Below, one piece after another: positions 17,295 through 25,184 of a stretch of DNA of 64,000 nt (position 1 is its first letter; each line of letters opens with the position of its first letter). A model generated the notes under the pieces. That model did not search any database and had not been told where the DNA came from. It saw only the letters and a program-made list of their open reading frames with translations. A program made the translations under genes and the position numbers. This stretch comes from Deferribacteraceae bacterium UBA6799 (GTDB taxonomy: Bacteria; Chrysiogenota; Deferribacteres; Deferribacterales; Geovibrionaceae). Location of the stretch: contig DKFJ01000010.1 in NCBI GenBank assembly GCA_002452335.1, positions 15,559 to 79,558 on the forward strand, read 5' to 3'.

Positions 17295-18917
17295 ATGGAA
17301 AACACAAATGCTGTAAAGAGCTTCTATGAGGACTCGGGCTCGTCCCGCACAGGGATCATGAGCTGGCTTTTCACCACCGACCATAAGAGGATAGGGCTGA
17401 TGTACATGTATGTGCTTCTGGCCATGTTCGTGGTCGGCGTATGTCTGGGGCTTGCCATCAGGCTGGAGCTGATAGCCCCCGGAAAGACCATCATGGAGGC
17501 ACAGACCTATAACGCCGTATTCACACTGCACGGCGTTATCATGATTTTTATTGTTGTCATACCCAGCATCCCCGCCGCTTTCGGCAATATGATCCTGCCT
17601 ATCCAGCTGGGGGCTGAGGATGTTTCGTTTCCCAGACTTAATCTGTTGTCGTGGTGGCTGTATATCACGGGAACTGTCATGGCGCTGTTCTCTCTGTTCA
17701 CCGGGCAGGGGGCGCCGGACACGGGATGGACTTTTTATGTTCCATTCTCGGAGTTCACCACCACTAACGTCTCCGTGGCTGTCATAGCCGTTTTTATCTT
17801 AGGTTTTTCGTCCATTCTCACAGGTATCAACTTTATCACCACTATACACCGTCTGCGGGCGCCGGGCATCACCTGGACAAAAATGCCTCTGTTCGCCTGG
17901 TCGCTGTATGCCACCGGATGGATACAGGTTCTGGCTACACCGGTGCTGGGGATCACGGTTCTTCTGATATTTGTGGAGAGAGTGCTGGGCGTGGGGCTTT
18001 TCGACCCGAACAAGGGCGGCGACCCCATCCTTTATCAGCATCTTTTCTGGATATATTCGCATCCGGCTGTTTATATCATGATACTTCCGGCGATGGGGGT
18101 GGTGAGCGATATCATCCCGGTGTTCGCCAGAAAAAATATATTCGGCTATAAGACCATAGCTGTGTCCAGCCTTATGATAGCCTTCGCCGGGTCTCTGGTC
18201 TGGGCGCATCATATGTTTACATCGGGCATGAGCGACACTGCGGTTCTCATATTTTCTCTTCTGACCTTTGTGGTTGCCATCCCTTCCGCTATAAAGGTCT
18301 TTAACTGGACGGCAACGCTCTATAAAGGCTCTATAACCCTCGAGCCGCCACTGCTCTATTCGCTGGGGTTCATCTTTCTGTTCTCTGTGGGTGGACTCAC
18401 AGGACTGATTCTGGGCTCTGCGGGGACAGATATACACGTCCACGACACATACTTTGTAGTCAGCCACTTTCACTATGTGATATTCGGCGGAACAGGGTTC
18501 GGGCTGTTCGCCGCCATGCACTACTGGCTGCCGAAGATGTACGGCAGGATGTATAACAAAAAGGTGGCGAAGATCGCCTTCGCTGTGCTGTTTGTCGGGT
18601 TCAACCTGCTCTATATGCCTCTGTTTGTCATAGGGCTTCAGGGCATGCCCAGACGCTATTACGATTATCTGCCTCAGTATCAGACAGGTCATATGATATC
18701 CACTTTCGGATCATGGATTCTGGCTCTGGGGCTTATCATAATGTTCGTGAATCTCTACAAAGGATACACAAAAGGACCGAAGATAGGGCGGAATCCGTGG
18801 GGCGGTTCGACTCTGGAGTGGCAGACCATGTCTCCTCCTCCTCTGCTGAACTTCGACCGTGAGCCGGATACGTCCAGACGTCCTTATGATTTCAAGGGGG
18901 TAACGCCCGATGAGTGA
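17295..18917 (+). CDS. ctaD: Cytochrome c oxidase subunit I (A2-type, caa3-like)
   Basis: Catalytic subunit of a proton-pumping heme-copper oxygen reductase. 540 residues and about twelve helices. Heme and copper ligands are visible: TLHGVIMIF (low-spin heme His), SHPAVY (CuB His and the crosslinked Tyr), WAHHMF (two CuB His) and VSHFHYVIFGG (the two heme His). The position of the A1-family glutamate (HPEVY) is Ala and the motif reads YSHP, as in A2-type enzymes such as Thermus and Rhodothermus caa3. The start ATG has GGAG upstream. The stop overlaps ctaE by 8 nt. Confidence 0.95.
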   Translation: MENTNAVKSFYEDSGSSRTGIMSWLFTTDHKRIGLMYMYVLLAMFVVGVCLGLAIRLELIAPGKTIMEAQTYNAVFTLHGVIMIFIVVIPSIPAAFGNMILPIQLGAEDVSFPRLNLLSWWLYITGTVMALFSLFTGQGAPDTGWTFYVPFSEFTTTNVSVAVIAVFILGFSSILTGINFITTIHRLRAPGITWTKMPLFAWSLYATGWIQVLATPVLGITVLLIFVERVLGVGLFDPNKGGDPILYQHLFWIYSHPAVYIMILPAMGVVSDIIPVFARKNIFGYKTIAVSSLMIAFAGSLVWAHHMFTSGMSDTAVLIFSLLTFVVAIPSAIKVFNWTATLYKGSITLEPPLLYSLGFIFLFSVGGLTGLILGSAGTDIHVHDTYFVVSHFHYVIFGGTGFGLFAAMHYWLPKMYGRMYNKKVAKIAFAVLFVGFNLLYMPLFVIGLQGMPRRYYDYLPQYQTGHMISTFGSWILALGLIIMFVNLYKGYTKGPKIGRNPWGGSTLEWQTMSPPPLLNFDREPDTSRRPYDFKGVTPDE

Positions 18918-19509
18918 GATACATAAAGACTACACGGGCGCTAAGCTCGGGATGTGGCTGTTTCTTTTCACGGAAGTTCTGCTGTTCGGCGGGCTGTTCG
19001 TGCTCTACAGCACATATCTGTATAAATATCCGCAGGATTTTCACACAGGAGGAAAACAGCTGGATGTCTTCATCGGCACGCTGAACACTGTGGTTCTTCT
19101 GCTGTCCAGCTTCTTTGTGGCGCTGGGGATCACATATATCCAGAGGGGCGAGAAGAAGCTCGCCATCCGGTATACCCTGCTCACTATAATCATGGCGTTC
19201 GGGTTTCTTATCAATAAATCCATAGAGTGGAGCGCCAAGTTTCACCACGGGATATATCCTAACTCCGAACATCTGCTGGAGATGCCCCACGGCGAACAGA
19301 TCTTTTTCGGTCTGTATTTTGTAATGACAGGTCTGCACGGCATACACGTCATCATCGGCGCTGTGGTTATGGGTGTCATGGTATGGCTGATGAAGAAGGA
19401 CAATATAAACAAAGACGACTTTGTAAAGCTGGAGAACGCTGGGCTCTACTGGCACCTGGTGGACCTGATATGGATATTTCTTTTCCCGCTGTTCTATCTG
19501 GTTTTGTGA
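18910..19509 (+). CDS. ctaE: Cytochrome c oxidase subunit III
   Basis: Membrane subunit of the oxidase. 199 residues with five predicted helices, the shorter bacterial COX3/CyoC form. Conserved features include KLGMWLFLFTEVLLFGGLF at the N-terminus, TGLHGIHVIIG in the centre and GLYWHLVDLIWIFLFPLFYL at the end. The start lies inside the ctaD stop (8-nt overlap), so the two are translationally coupled. Confidence 0.93.
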   Translation: MSEIHKDYTGAKLGMWLFLFTEVLLFGGLFVLYSTYLYKYPQDFHTGGKQLDVFIGTLNTVVLLLSSFFVALGITYIQRGEKKLAIRYTLLTIIMAFGFLINKSIEWSAKFHHGIYPNSEHLLEMPHGEQIFFGLYFVMTGLHGIHVIIGAVVMGVMVWLMKKDNINKDDFVKLENAGLYWHLVDLIWIFLFPLFYLVL

Positions 19510-19519
19510 GGAGGCGGAT

Positions 19520-19819
19520 ATGAGCGAACATCATCAAGAACATCATATATTAAGCATCAAAACAGCGGGGACTGTTCTCGGTCTTCTGCTGGCGCTCACC
19601 GCTTTGACGGTGGCAGTTTCCAGGATCGATCTGGGGTTTATGAACGTGGCGGTCGCTCTGACTCTCGCCACCACCAAATCGCTGCTGGTGATTACATATT
19701 TCATGCACATGAAGTATGAGAGCAGATTTTTCAGAATAATAGTGTTCATCTGCTTTCTGATACTTGCAGTTTTCATCGGGATGACCTTCTTCGATGTGGC
19801 ATACAGGCACGGGGGCTGA
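19520..19819 (+). CDS. ctaF: Cytochrome c oxidase subunit IV
   Basis: Small three-helix accessory subunit (99 residues) of the CyoD/COX4_pro type. KSLLVITYFMHMKYESRFFR is characteristic of prokaryotic subunit IV. A His-rich cytoplasmic tail (SEHHQEHH) opens the protein. GGAGG ribosome site; one base separates its TGA from the ctaC start. Confidence 0.85.
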   Translation: MSEHHQEHHILSIKTAGTVLGLLLALTALTVAVSRIDLGFMNVAVALTLATTKSLLVITYFMHMKYESRFFRIIVFICFLILAVFIGMTFFDVAYRHGG

Positions 19820-19820
19820 T

Positions 19821-21032
19821 ATGGAAAATTCAGTTATAGATGCCGTAAGCAAGGTGGACACGGCTTTTCAGTTCATATTCGGCGTATCGTTCGTGATATT
19901 GTTTCTGATAACCGCTGTGACGATATATTTTCTTTTCCGCTACAGCAGCAAACGCAACCCCGAGCCGGCAGACATAGACGGCAACCTGACAGCGGAGATC
20001 ATCTGGACTGTGGTTCCCATCATCATAGTGGGCGCTATGTTCTGGTACGGCTGGACAGGGTTCAAGGCACTGCGTGAAGCTCCCGCCGACAGCTATAATG
20101 TGAAGGTAACGGCGAGGATGTGGTCGTGGAAGTTCGAATATCCCAACGGAAAGACCAGCGACAAGCTCTATGTTCCGGTGGAAACACCTGTCAAGCTGGA
20201 TATGACCTCAGTGGATGTCATACACAGCTTTTATGTTCCGGCGTTCCGCATAAAGATGGACACTGTGCCGGGTATGCAGACATACACATGGTTCATGAGC
20301 GGCGAACCCGCCGAATATGACATACAGTGCGCGGAATACTGCGGCGTGCGTCACTCATACATGCTGTCCAAAGTCATTGTGGTGACTAAGGACGAGTTCG
20401 ACAAATGGCTTAACGGCGACCAGCAGGCGCAGGCGGAGCCGGAGGGCAAAGCTCTTCTGGCGAAATACGGATGCGCTGACTGTCACTCCATGGACGGCTC
20501 GGTGCTGGTGGGTCCTTCTCTGAAGGATATCTATAACCGTGATACCGTGATAATCGAAAATGGAGCTGAAAAAACCGTTAAAGCGGATGAAGCCTATCTG
20601 AAAGAGGCTATATACGATCCTTCGACTCAGATAGTGAAAGGATATGACGACATGATGCCTCCGTTCAAAGACGAGATGCCAAAAGCCGATCTGGAGAAGA
20701 TAATCGGATATCTGAAGGGCGGCGAAAAAGCGGAAAAACCGGGCGAGCGTGGAGCCAAAATAGCCGATAACGAGGGATGCACAGGATGCCATTCCACTGA
20801 CGGCTCTATAATAGTCGGTCCCAGCTTTAAGGGGCTGCTGGACAGGCCTGTCACGGCTCTTCATAATGGAAAAAAAGTTGAGCTTACCGCTAATATCCAG
20901 TATATTATAAGTTCTATCAAGAATCCCGGGGAATACATCGTGGAAGGATACGACGAGTCCATGCCCCCCTATGATTCTCTGAGCGATAAAGACATACAGG
21001 CGCTGATAGAATATTTCGGCACATTAAGGTAA
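19821..21032 (+). CDS. ctaC: Cytochrome c oxidase subunit II with two C-terminal cytochrome c domains
   Basis: Electron-entry subunit. Two N-terminal helices (residues about 12-35 and 60-80) are followed by the CuA cupredoxin domain with CAEYCGVRHSYM (Cys, Glu, Cys, His, Met ligands; a second His in DVIHSFYVPAFR). Then come two similar class I cytochrome c domains: CADCHSMDGS with axial Met in DDMMPPF, and CTGCHSTDGS with axial Met in ESMPPY. The ATG at 19821 is used; a frame opening at 19794 would overlap ctaF and lacks homology. Most caa3 subunits II carry one heme domain; the tandem pair looks like an internal duplication. Its place after subunits I, III and IV is also unusual, since ctaC is normally first. 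Confidence 0.93.
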   Translation: MENSVIDAVSKVDTAFQFIFGVSFVILFLITAVTIYFLFRYSSKRNPEPADIDGNLTAEIIWTVVPIIIVGAMFWYGWTGFKALREAPADSYNVKVTARMWSWKFEYPNGKTSDKLYVPVETPVKLDMTSVDVIHSFYVPAFRIKMDTVPGMQTYTWFMSGEPAEYDIQCAEYCGVRHSYMLSKVIVVTKDEFDKWLNGDQQAQAEPEGKALLAKYGCADCHSMDGSVLVGPSLKDIYNRDTVIIENGAEKTVKADEAYLKEAIYDPSTQIVKGYDDMMPPFKDEMPKADLEKIIGYLKGGEKAEKPGERGAKIADNEGCTGCHSTDGSIIVGPSFKGLLDRPVTALHNGKKVELTANIQYIISSIKNPGEYIVEGYDESMPPYDSLSDKDIQALIEYFGTLR

Positions 21033-21871
21033 TGATAGGTCATTTTTTTGATTTAATACGAATAAGAATTTCACTGATGGTAGGGCTCTCGTCATTTGCG
21101 GGAGCCTGCCTTTATACCCATCATTTCAATTCCAAACATTTTTACGGTGTTATGGCGGCTATTTTTCTGTCATTCGGCTGTTCAGCTCTGAACCAGCTCC
21201 AGGAGAAGGACAGCGACGCCATGATGAAGAGAACTGTGAGAAGACCTCTTCCGGATGGTCAGATGCTCCCGGGCGAGGTGTTCGGGCTGGCTCTGATAAT
21301 GATAGGTCTCAGCGGATGCTTCATTTTTCTGACGGGCAGTCTTCAGGCGTTCATACTGGGCTCGGTCACAGTCGTCGGATACAATTTCGTCTATACGCCT
21401 ATTAAGAAAAAGACCCCTTTCGCTCTGATGGCCGGTTCTGTTATAGGCTCTCTGCCGCCTGCCATAGGATATACCTGCGTCGGCGGAAACATAACAGACA
21501 CGGGGATACTGCTGGTGACAGCGGTGCTCTATCTCTGGCAGACGCCTCATTTCGCCATACTGGCGGAAAAATATTCTGAAGAATATGCCAGAGCCGGTTT
21601 CATGACCATTTCGGGTATATACGGCGAGCGCAAGAGCAGGATATTTGTTAATGTGTGGACCATGGCATATATATGCGCTCTGCTCTACATCCCCGCCGCC
21701 GGATTTTATAAAACCAGCACAGTTCCGATGATCCATATAGCCATGACTGTTTTCTTCGGTCTGTCCATGCTCCTGTCGTTCAGATATCAGAAGATGCGTT
21801 TTCACTATATCAACCTGTCTGCCGTGATGTTCTTCATCCTGATCCTCACCGATTCCGTTATCAGTAAGTAG
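21032..21871 (+). CDS. ctaB: Protoheme IX farnesyltransferase (heme O synthase)
   Basis: UbiA-family prenyltransferase that adds farnesyl to heme B for the oxidase. 279 residues and about eight helices. The Mg/diphosphate motif appears as NQLQEKDSDAMMKRT followed by VRRPL, a typical heme O synthase block. A second motif region is YTPIKKKTPFALMAGSVIGSLPPAIGYT. The start overlaps the ctaC stop by one base (TAATG). No ctaA (heme A synthase) is present in the window, so the oxidase may use heme O or the gene lies elsewhere. Confidence 0.93.
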   Translation: MIGHFFDLIRIRISLMVGLSSFAGACLYTHHFNSKHFYGVMAAIFLSFGCSALNQLQEKDSDAMMKRTVRRPLPDGQMLPGEVFGLALIMIGLSGCFIFLTGSLQAFILGSVTVVGYNFVYTPIKKKTPFALMAGSVIGSLPPAIGYTCVGGNITDTGILLVTAVLYLWQTPHFAILAEKYSEEYARAGFMTISGIYGERKSRIFVNVWTMAYICALLYIPAAGFYKTSTVPMIHIAMTVFFGLSMLLSFRYQKMRFHYINLSAVMFFILILTDSVISK

Positions 21872-21872
21872 T

Positions 21873-21904
21873 TGCCCTCGGGCATATTTAAGGTTATCAT
21901 AACC
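21873..21904. other. Two short palindromes after ctaB
   Basis: TGCCC-TC-GGGCA (21873-21884) and GGTTAT-C-ATAACC (21892-21904) follow the oxidase operon within 56 nt of the next gene. Neither has a proper T tract, so they could be a weak terminator plus an operator for the downstream gene. Confidence 0.4.
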
Positions 21905-21927
21905 GTCTTTACAAACAGGGGTGCGTT

Positions 21928-22749
21928 ATGAGTGATAAGATAACCAGAATCATGAAAGAACATCAGAAAATAGCCGAAAAATACATAGATGACCTGAAAA
22001 AAGCTGATACTAAGGCAGGGTACATCAGCGCAATGAACAGCTGCGCCGACAGTATCAAAAAACAGTATCCGGATCTGGAATCCATCAGCGATGAGTTCAA
22101 TACCCTGATGGTGACGAATCAGGCATCGGAAGAGATCAAAAACGCCAGCATGACCGCCGGCGCATGTTTCGGCATACGTTCCGTGGAGATATACCCCAGA
22201 ATGGCGCCCCACATGGGAGACGAGGATTTCAGAGCGGCTCAGATGAATCTGGACGGCGTGCTGAACGCCAACCCTCTTTTCGGGGGGCAGATGGGAGACG
22301 ACAAGGCGCTGAACGAAGTGTCTCATACGTTCGCCTCCGCCATGAACTCCATGGCAGAGAAACTGCATCTGGAAACAGCGGAAGCTGACACTTCTGCCAT
22401 AGGCGAGATAGAAACGATTATGACGGAGTTCGACTCGCTGGCGAAAAGATTTGCCGCCGCAGTGGAAAAGGCCGACACATCCAGAAAATTCGTAACCGCC
22501 GTGGATGGTTTCGTGAACGCTGTTAATAAGATGATCCCCAGGATGAAGGAGCTGTCCGAGCCTATGAAGGTTCTGATGGCGCAGAAACTTCTGCCTGAAA
22601 AGATAAAAGAGATATCAGGAAGCATCGGTCAGACGCTGGGAAAAGACCTGACAGAGATACTGAAAGACAAACGTGAGCTGATGGCTGAGCCGAAGGTTAA
22701 GAAAGCTGTTTCCAAACTTGGCTCAATGCTGGAATCCATTCCTTTTTAG
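21928..22749 (+). CDS. Uncharacterised soluble helical protein
   Basis: Not recognised. 273 residues, no signal peptide, no membrane helix, few cysteines, and almost entirely amphipathic helix by appearance. Two halves look loosely alike: each has an acidic-lysine helical stretch (IAEKYIDDLKKADTKAGYISAMNSCADSIKKQYPDL, and LAKRFAAAVEKADTSRKFVTAVDGFVNAVNKMIPRM), suggesting an internal duplication. The shared core reads roughly KADT-x-(K/R)-x(2)-A-(M/V)-x(2). The start ATG has a GGGGTG-like ribosome site. It follows ctaB by 56 nt and ends tail-to-tail with azlD (4-nt overlap of stops). A function cannot be proposed from sequence alone. Confidence 0.8.
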   Translation: MSDKITRIMKEHQKIAEKYIDDLKKADTKAGYISAMNSCADSIKKQYPDLESISDEFNTLMVTNQASEEIKNASMTAGACFGIRSVEIYPRMAPHMGDEDFRAAQMNLDGVLNANPLFGGQMGDDKALNEVSHTFASAMNSMAEKLHLETAEADTSAIGEIETIMTEFDSLAKRFAAAVEKADTSRKFVTAVDGFVNAVNKMIPRMKELSEPMKVLMAQKLLPEKIKEISGSIGQTLGKDLTEILKDKRELMAEPKVKKAVSKLGSMLESIPF

Positions 22750-23042
22750 AGCAGATATCTGAGCAGGTTCACAGCGGTAATGCCCACTGCCATGCAGAAG
22801 AGAAGTCCTCTGCCTGCCGCTGCCGCCAGAATAACCGCTCCGGCTGATATCTTCTCCGCCAAAGTACCGTTTATCACCATGGGCGCGGAGATGGATGTGA
22901 GGATGGCTATGGGGATGCTGGTGAGCGCGTAGCGGAATCTGGGCGTCATGTTTATGCGCCCCGCTATATAGAATCCGGTAAACCTCGTTGCGTATGTGGC
23001 GAGTCCCATCAGCAGAATGGTTATAAAACTAGTCCTGTCCAT
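22746..23042 (-). CDS. azlD: AzlD-like branched-chain amino acid exporter subunit
   Basis: Small partner of AzlC. 98 residues with three to four hydrophobic helices; LMGLATYATRFTGFYIAGR and FRYALTSIPIAILTSISAP are typical AzlD segments. The start overlaps the azlC stop by 14 nt. The pair exports branched-chain or other hydrophobic amino acids in characterised systems. Confidence 0.88.
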   Translation of the reverse strand: MDRTSFITILLMGLATYATRFTGFYIAGRINMTPRFRYALTSIPIAILTSISAPMVINGTLAEKISAGAVILAAAAGRGLLFCMAVGITAVNLLRYLL

Positions 23043-23709
23043 ATGTCACCCACGCTGTAAATCCTCCGGCTAAACCGCCCGCCAGAATATACCATTTCCC
23101 GCCTACATAATGCTCGAACAGCCATGCGACTATCACAGCGGACAATATGACCGGAATATCCTTGCGTCCTCTGATCCCGGAGACTGCCATGGTCAGGAAA
23201 ACAGCGGTCAGAGCGAAATCTATGCCCAGCTTTTCCGGAGAGGGGATGTATCCGCCTATCTGTCTGCCCAGCATGCTCGCCGTGAACCACAGTATATAGA
23301 GAACAACACCCGAGCCAGCCAGATAGCCCACCCTCTCGGATGTTTTGCCCATTCTGCCCATGCTGACGGCCCAGCTCTCGTCCGTCATGAAATACAGCGA
23401 CAGATAGCTGACCCATTTCTTCTCTTTCTCAGCGTAGGGGTATATTGATGCGCCCATCAGGACGTGGCGGATGTTGACTATGAACGTGGAGAGGACGATG
23501 GCGAATATTGGCAGTGGATGCAGCCACATGCTGACAGCCATGATCTGCGATACTCCGGCGAATACCACCAGACATGACATTGCCGTTTCGGCGTCTGTCA
23601 GAACTCCTCTGGTCAGCATGCCGTACACGGCGCCGTAGGCGGACACGCCCAGCGCTATAGGGAAACCGTCTATAAATCCACGTTTGAATGCCTGAATGTT
23701 TGTGCTCAT
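23029..23709 (-). CDS. azlC: AzlC-family branched-chain amino acid exporter
   Basis: Large exporter subunit, 226 residues from the ATG at 23709 (MSTNIQAFKRGFIDGFPIALGVSAYGAVYG, a textbook AzlC N-terminus). It has about five to six helices and conserved VNIRHVLMGAS and YFMTDESWAVS. A longer frame reaching 23814 is rejected because the extra residues overlap the araC gene end and do not resemble the family. It follows araC by 46 nt; a TATAAT lies only 7 nt before its ATG, raising the possibility of a leaderless transcript. Confidence 0.88.
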   Translation of the reverse strand: MSTNIQAFKRGFIDGFPIALGVSAYGAVYGMLTRGVLTDAETAMSCLVVFAGVSQIMAVSMWLHPLPIFAIVLSTFIVNIRHVLMGASIYPYAEKEKKWVSYLSLYFMTDESWAVSMGRMGKTSERVGYLAGSGVVLYILWFTASMLGRQIGGYIPSPEKLGIDFALTAVFLTMAVSGIRGRKDIPVILSAVIVAWLFEHYVGGKWYILAGGLAGGFTAWVTYGQD

Positions 23710-23755
23710 AATGGGTATTATATCTAAAAAAGAGGGGAGGGATTGAAAAAAATTG

Positions 23756-24553
23756 CTATTTTCTTTTGATGCTTCCGGGCGTTGTCCCCCACAGCTTTTT
23801 GAAACTGCGGACAAAGTGGGGCTGGTCGCAGTATCCGCACTCGGCGGCTATCTGTGAAACAGTCATGTCCGTGGAGAGCAGCAGCCTGAAAGCCTTGTCC
23901 AGCCGGAGCTGGGTCAGATAGGCGTGGGGTGTCAGCCCTGTGGACTGCCTGAAACTGCGCAGGAAATGAAATCTGCTCATGCCGGAAAGTCTCGCCAGAT
24001 CTTCCAGAGTGTGTCTCTCCTCCGGAGCGTCCGCCATCCTTTCCGCTGATTTTCTGATGGAGCCTGTTTTCATTGTTTTTGAGGGACTGAATATTTTCTC
24101 TCTGTAATGAAGGAGAGCCATTATCTCCTCGAACAGGCACTGCTTTTTCAGCAGGTTTCCGGATGTGGAGATGGCAGAAGTTTTTTCAGTGATTATTTCA
24201 GCAATAGCTGTGTTATCAGAAGTATTTCTGCTGAAGGCGAAGTCAAATTTTTTAATATCATTTTCAGAGATGAATTTAGATGTGTTGTCATGGGTGAAGA
24301 ACAGCACATGCTGTCTCCAGCCGTCTGTTCCGGCATTGTAGCCGTTGTGGAGATCGCCCGGGTTTACGCTGGCGAAGCATCCTTTGTGCAGGACGGCTTT
24401 GGACGTTCTGGAGGTGAACCCCTGAAGCCCGTTCTCCACCACGCACAGGGCAAAATCAGTGTGGCTGTGCATGGGAAAGCTGTGTCTGCCGAAGATTCCG
24501 GTGACGACTCTGGCTCCATTCACTCCGGTTTCGGTGGATATCAGGTCCGTCAT
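23756..24553 (-). CDS. AraC-family regulator with cupin-like sensor domain
   Basis: Cytoplasmic transcription factor of 265 residues. The N-terminal AraC_binding (cupin) domain includes GRHSFPMHSHTDFALCVVENG and GCFASVNPGDLHNGY. The C-terminal double helix-turn-helix includes LARLSGMSRFHFLRSFRQSTG and IAAECGYCDQPHFVRSFKKLWG. The ATG at 24553 (MTDLISTETG) is chosen; it overlaps the lysE stop by 4 nt. This regulator type often controls an adjacent LysE/RhtB or AzlCD exporter, and here it sits between the two. The inducer is probably an amino acid (inference). Confidence 0.9.
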   Translation of the reverse strand: MTDLISTETGVNGARVVTGIFGRHSFPMHSHTDFALCVVENGLQGFTSRTSKAVLHKGCFASVNPGDLHNGYNAGTDGWRQHVLFFTHDNTSKFISENDIKKFDFAFSRNTSDNTAIAEIITEKTSAISTSGNLLKKQCLFEEIMALLHYREKIFSPSKTMKTGSIRKSAERMADAPEERHTLEDLARLSGMSRFHFLRSFRQSTGLTPHAYLTQLRLDKAFRLLLSTDMTVSQIAAECGYCDQPHFVRSFKKLWGTTPGSIKRK

Positions 24554-25176
24554 GCTCTTTTCGACACGGCGAGAAGCACGCCGAGCCCCATCAGCACAGC
24601 TCCGGCAAGTTTGTTGAGCAGACCGGCGCCCTTGCTCTTTTTCAGTCCTTCCCCTATCTGCCCGCTGAAAAGAGCGCAGACGGAAAAGACGATGAAGGTA
24701 CACACTATGAAGACCAGTCCCAGAAGAGCCATCTGAACAGAGGGATGCCCGTTCTCCGGTTTTATGAACTGAGGAAAGAAGGCGATGAAAAATATCGCAA
24801 CTTTCGGGTTGAGTATATTCGCAGTGACGCTCTGTATGAATATCGCTTTGGCTGACAGAAGTTTATCATCCTTCTCAGCCTGCGCTCCGGATTTGCTGGT
24901 GAATATCTTGAACCCGATATATATCAGGTACAGCGCTCCGGCTATCTTTATCACGGTGAAGGCGATGGCGCTGGCTCTGATGATGGCGGACAGCCCCACT
25001 ATGGCGAATGTGGTGTGGGCTATGTTGCCCAGAGAGAATCCCGCCGCAGCCGCCAGTCCGGCGTTTCTGCCCTGTGTCAGTCCCCGTGTGATGACATAGA
25101 TTATGTCAGGTCCGGGAGCCGCAGCCAGAAGCAGCGATGTGGTGGCAAACAGGATTATCTGGTCTAGCTCAAGCAT
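24550..25176 (-). CDS. LysE/RhtB-family amino acid exporter
   Basis: Inner-membrane amino-acid efflux protein, 208 residues and six helices. Family motifs: ATTSLLLAAAPGPDIIYVITRGLTQGRNAGLAAAAG near the N-terminus and NPKVAIFFIAFFPQF in the middle. AAGGTG ribosome site. It follows the radical SAM gene by 8 nt and overlaps araC by 4 nt, so these three genes form one operon. The substrate is unknown. Confidence 0.9.
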   Translation of the reverse strand: MLELDQIILFATTSLLLAAAPGPDIIYVITRGLTQGRNAGLAAAAGFSLGNIAHTTFAIVGLSAIIRASAIAFTVIKIAGALYLIYIGFKIFTSKSGAQAEKDDKLLSAKAIFIQSVTANILNPKVAIFFIAFFPQFIKPENGHPSVQMALLGLVFIVCTFIVFSVCALFSGQIGEGLKKSKGAGLLNKLAGAVLMGLGVLLAVSKRA

Positions 25177-25184
25177 TTTTCACC

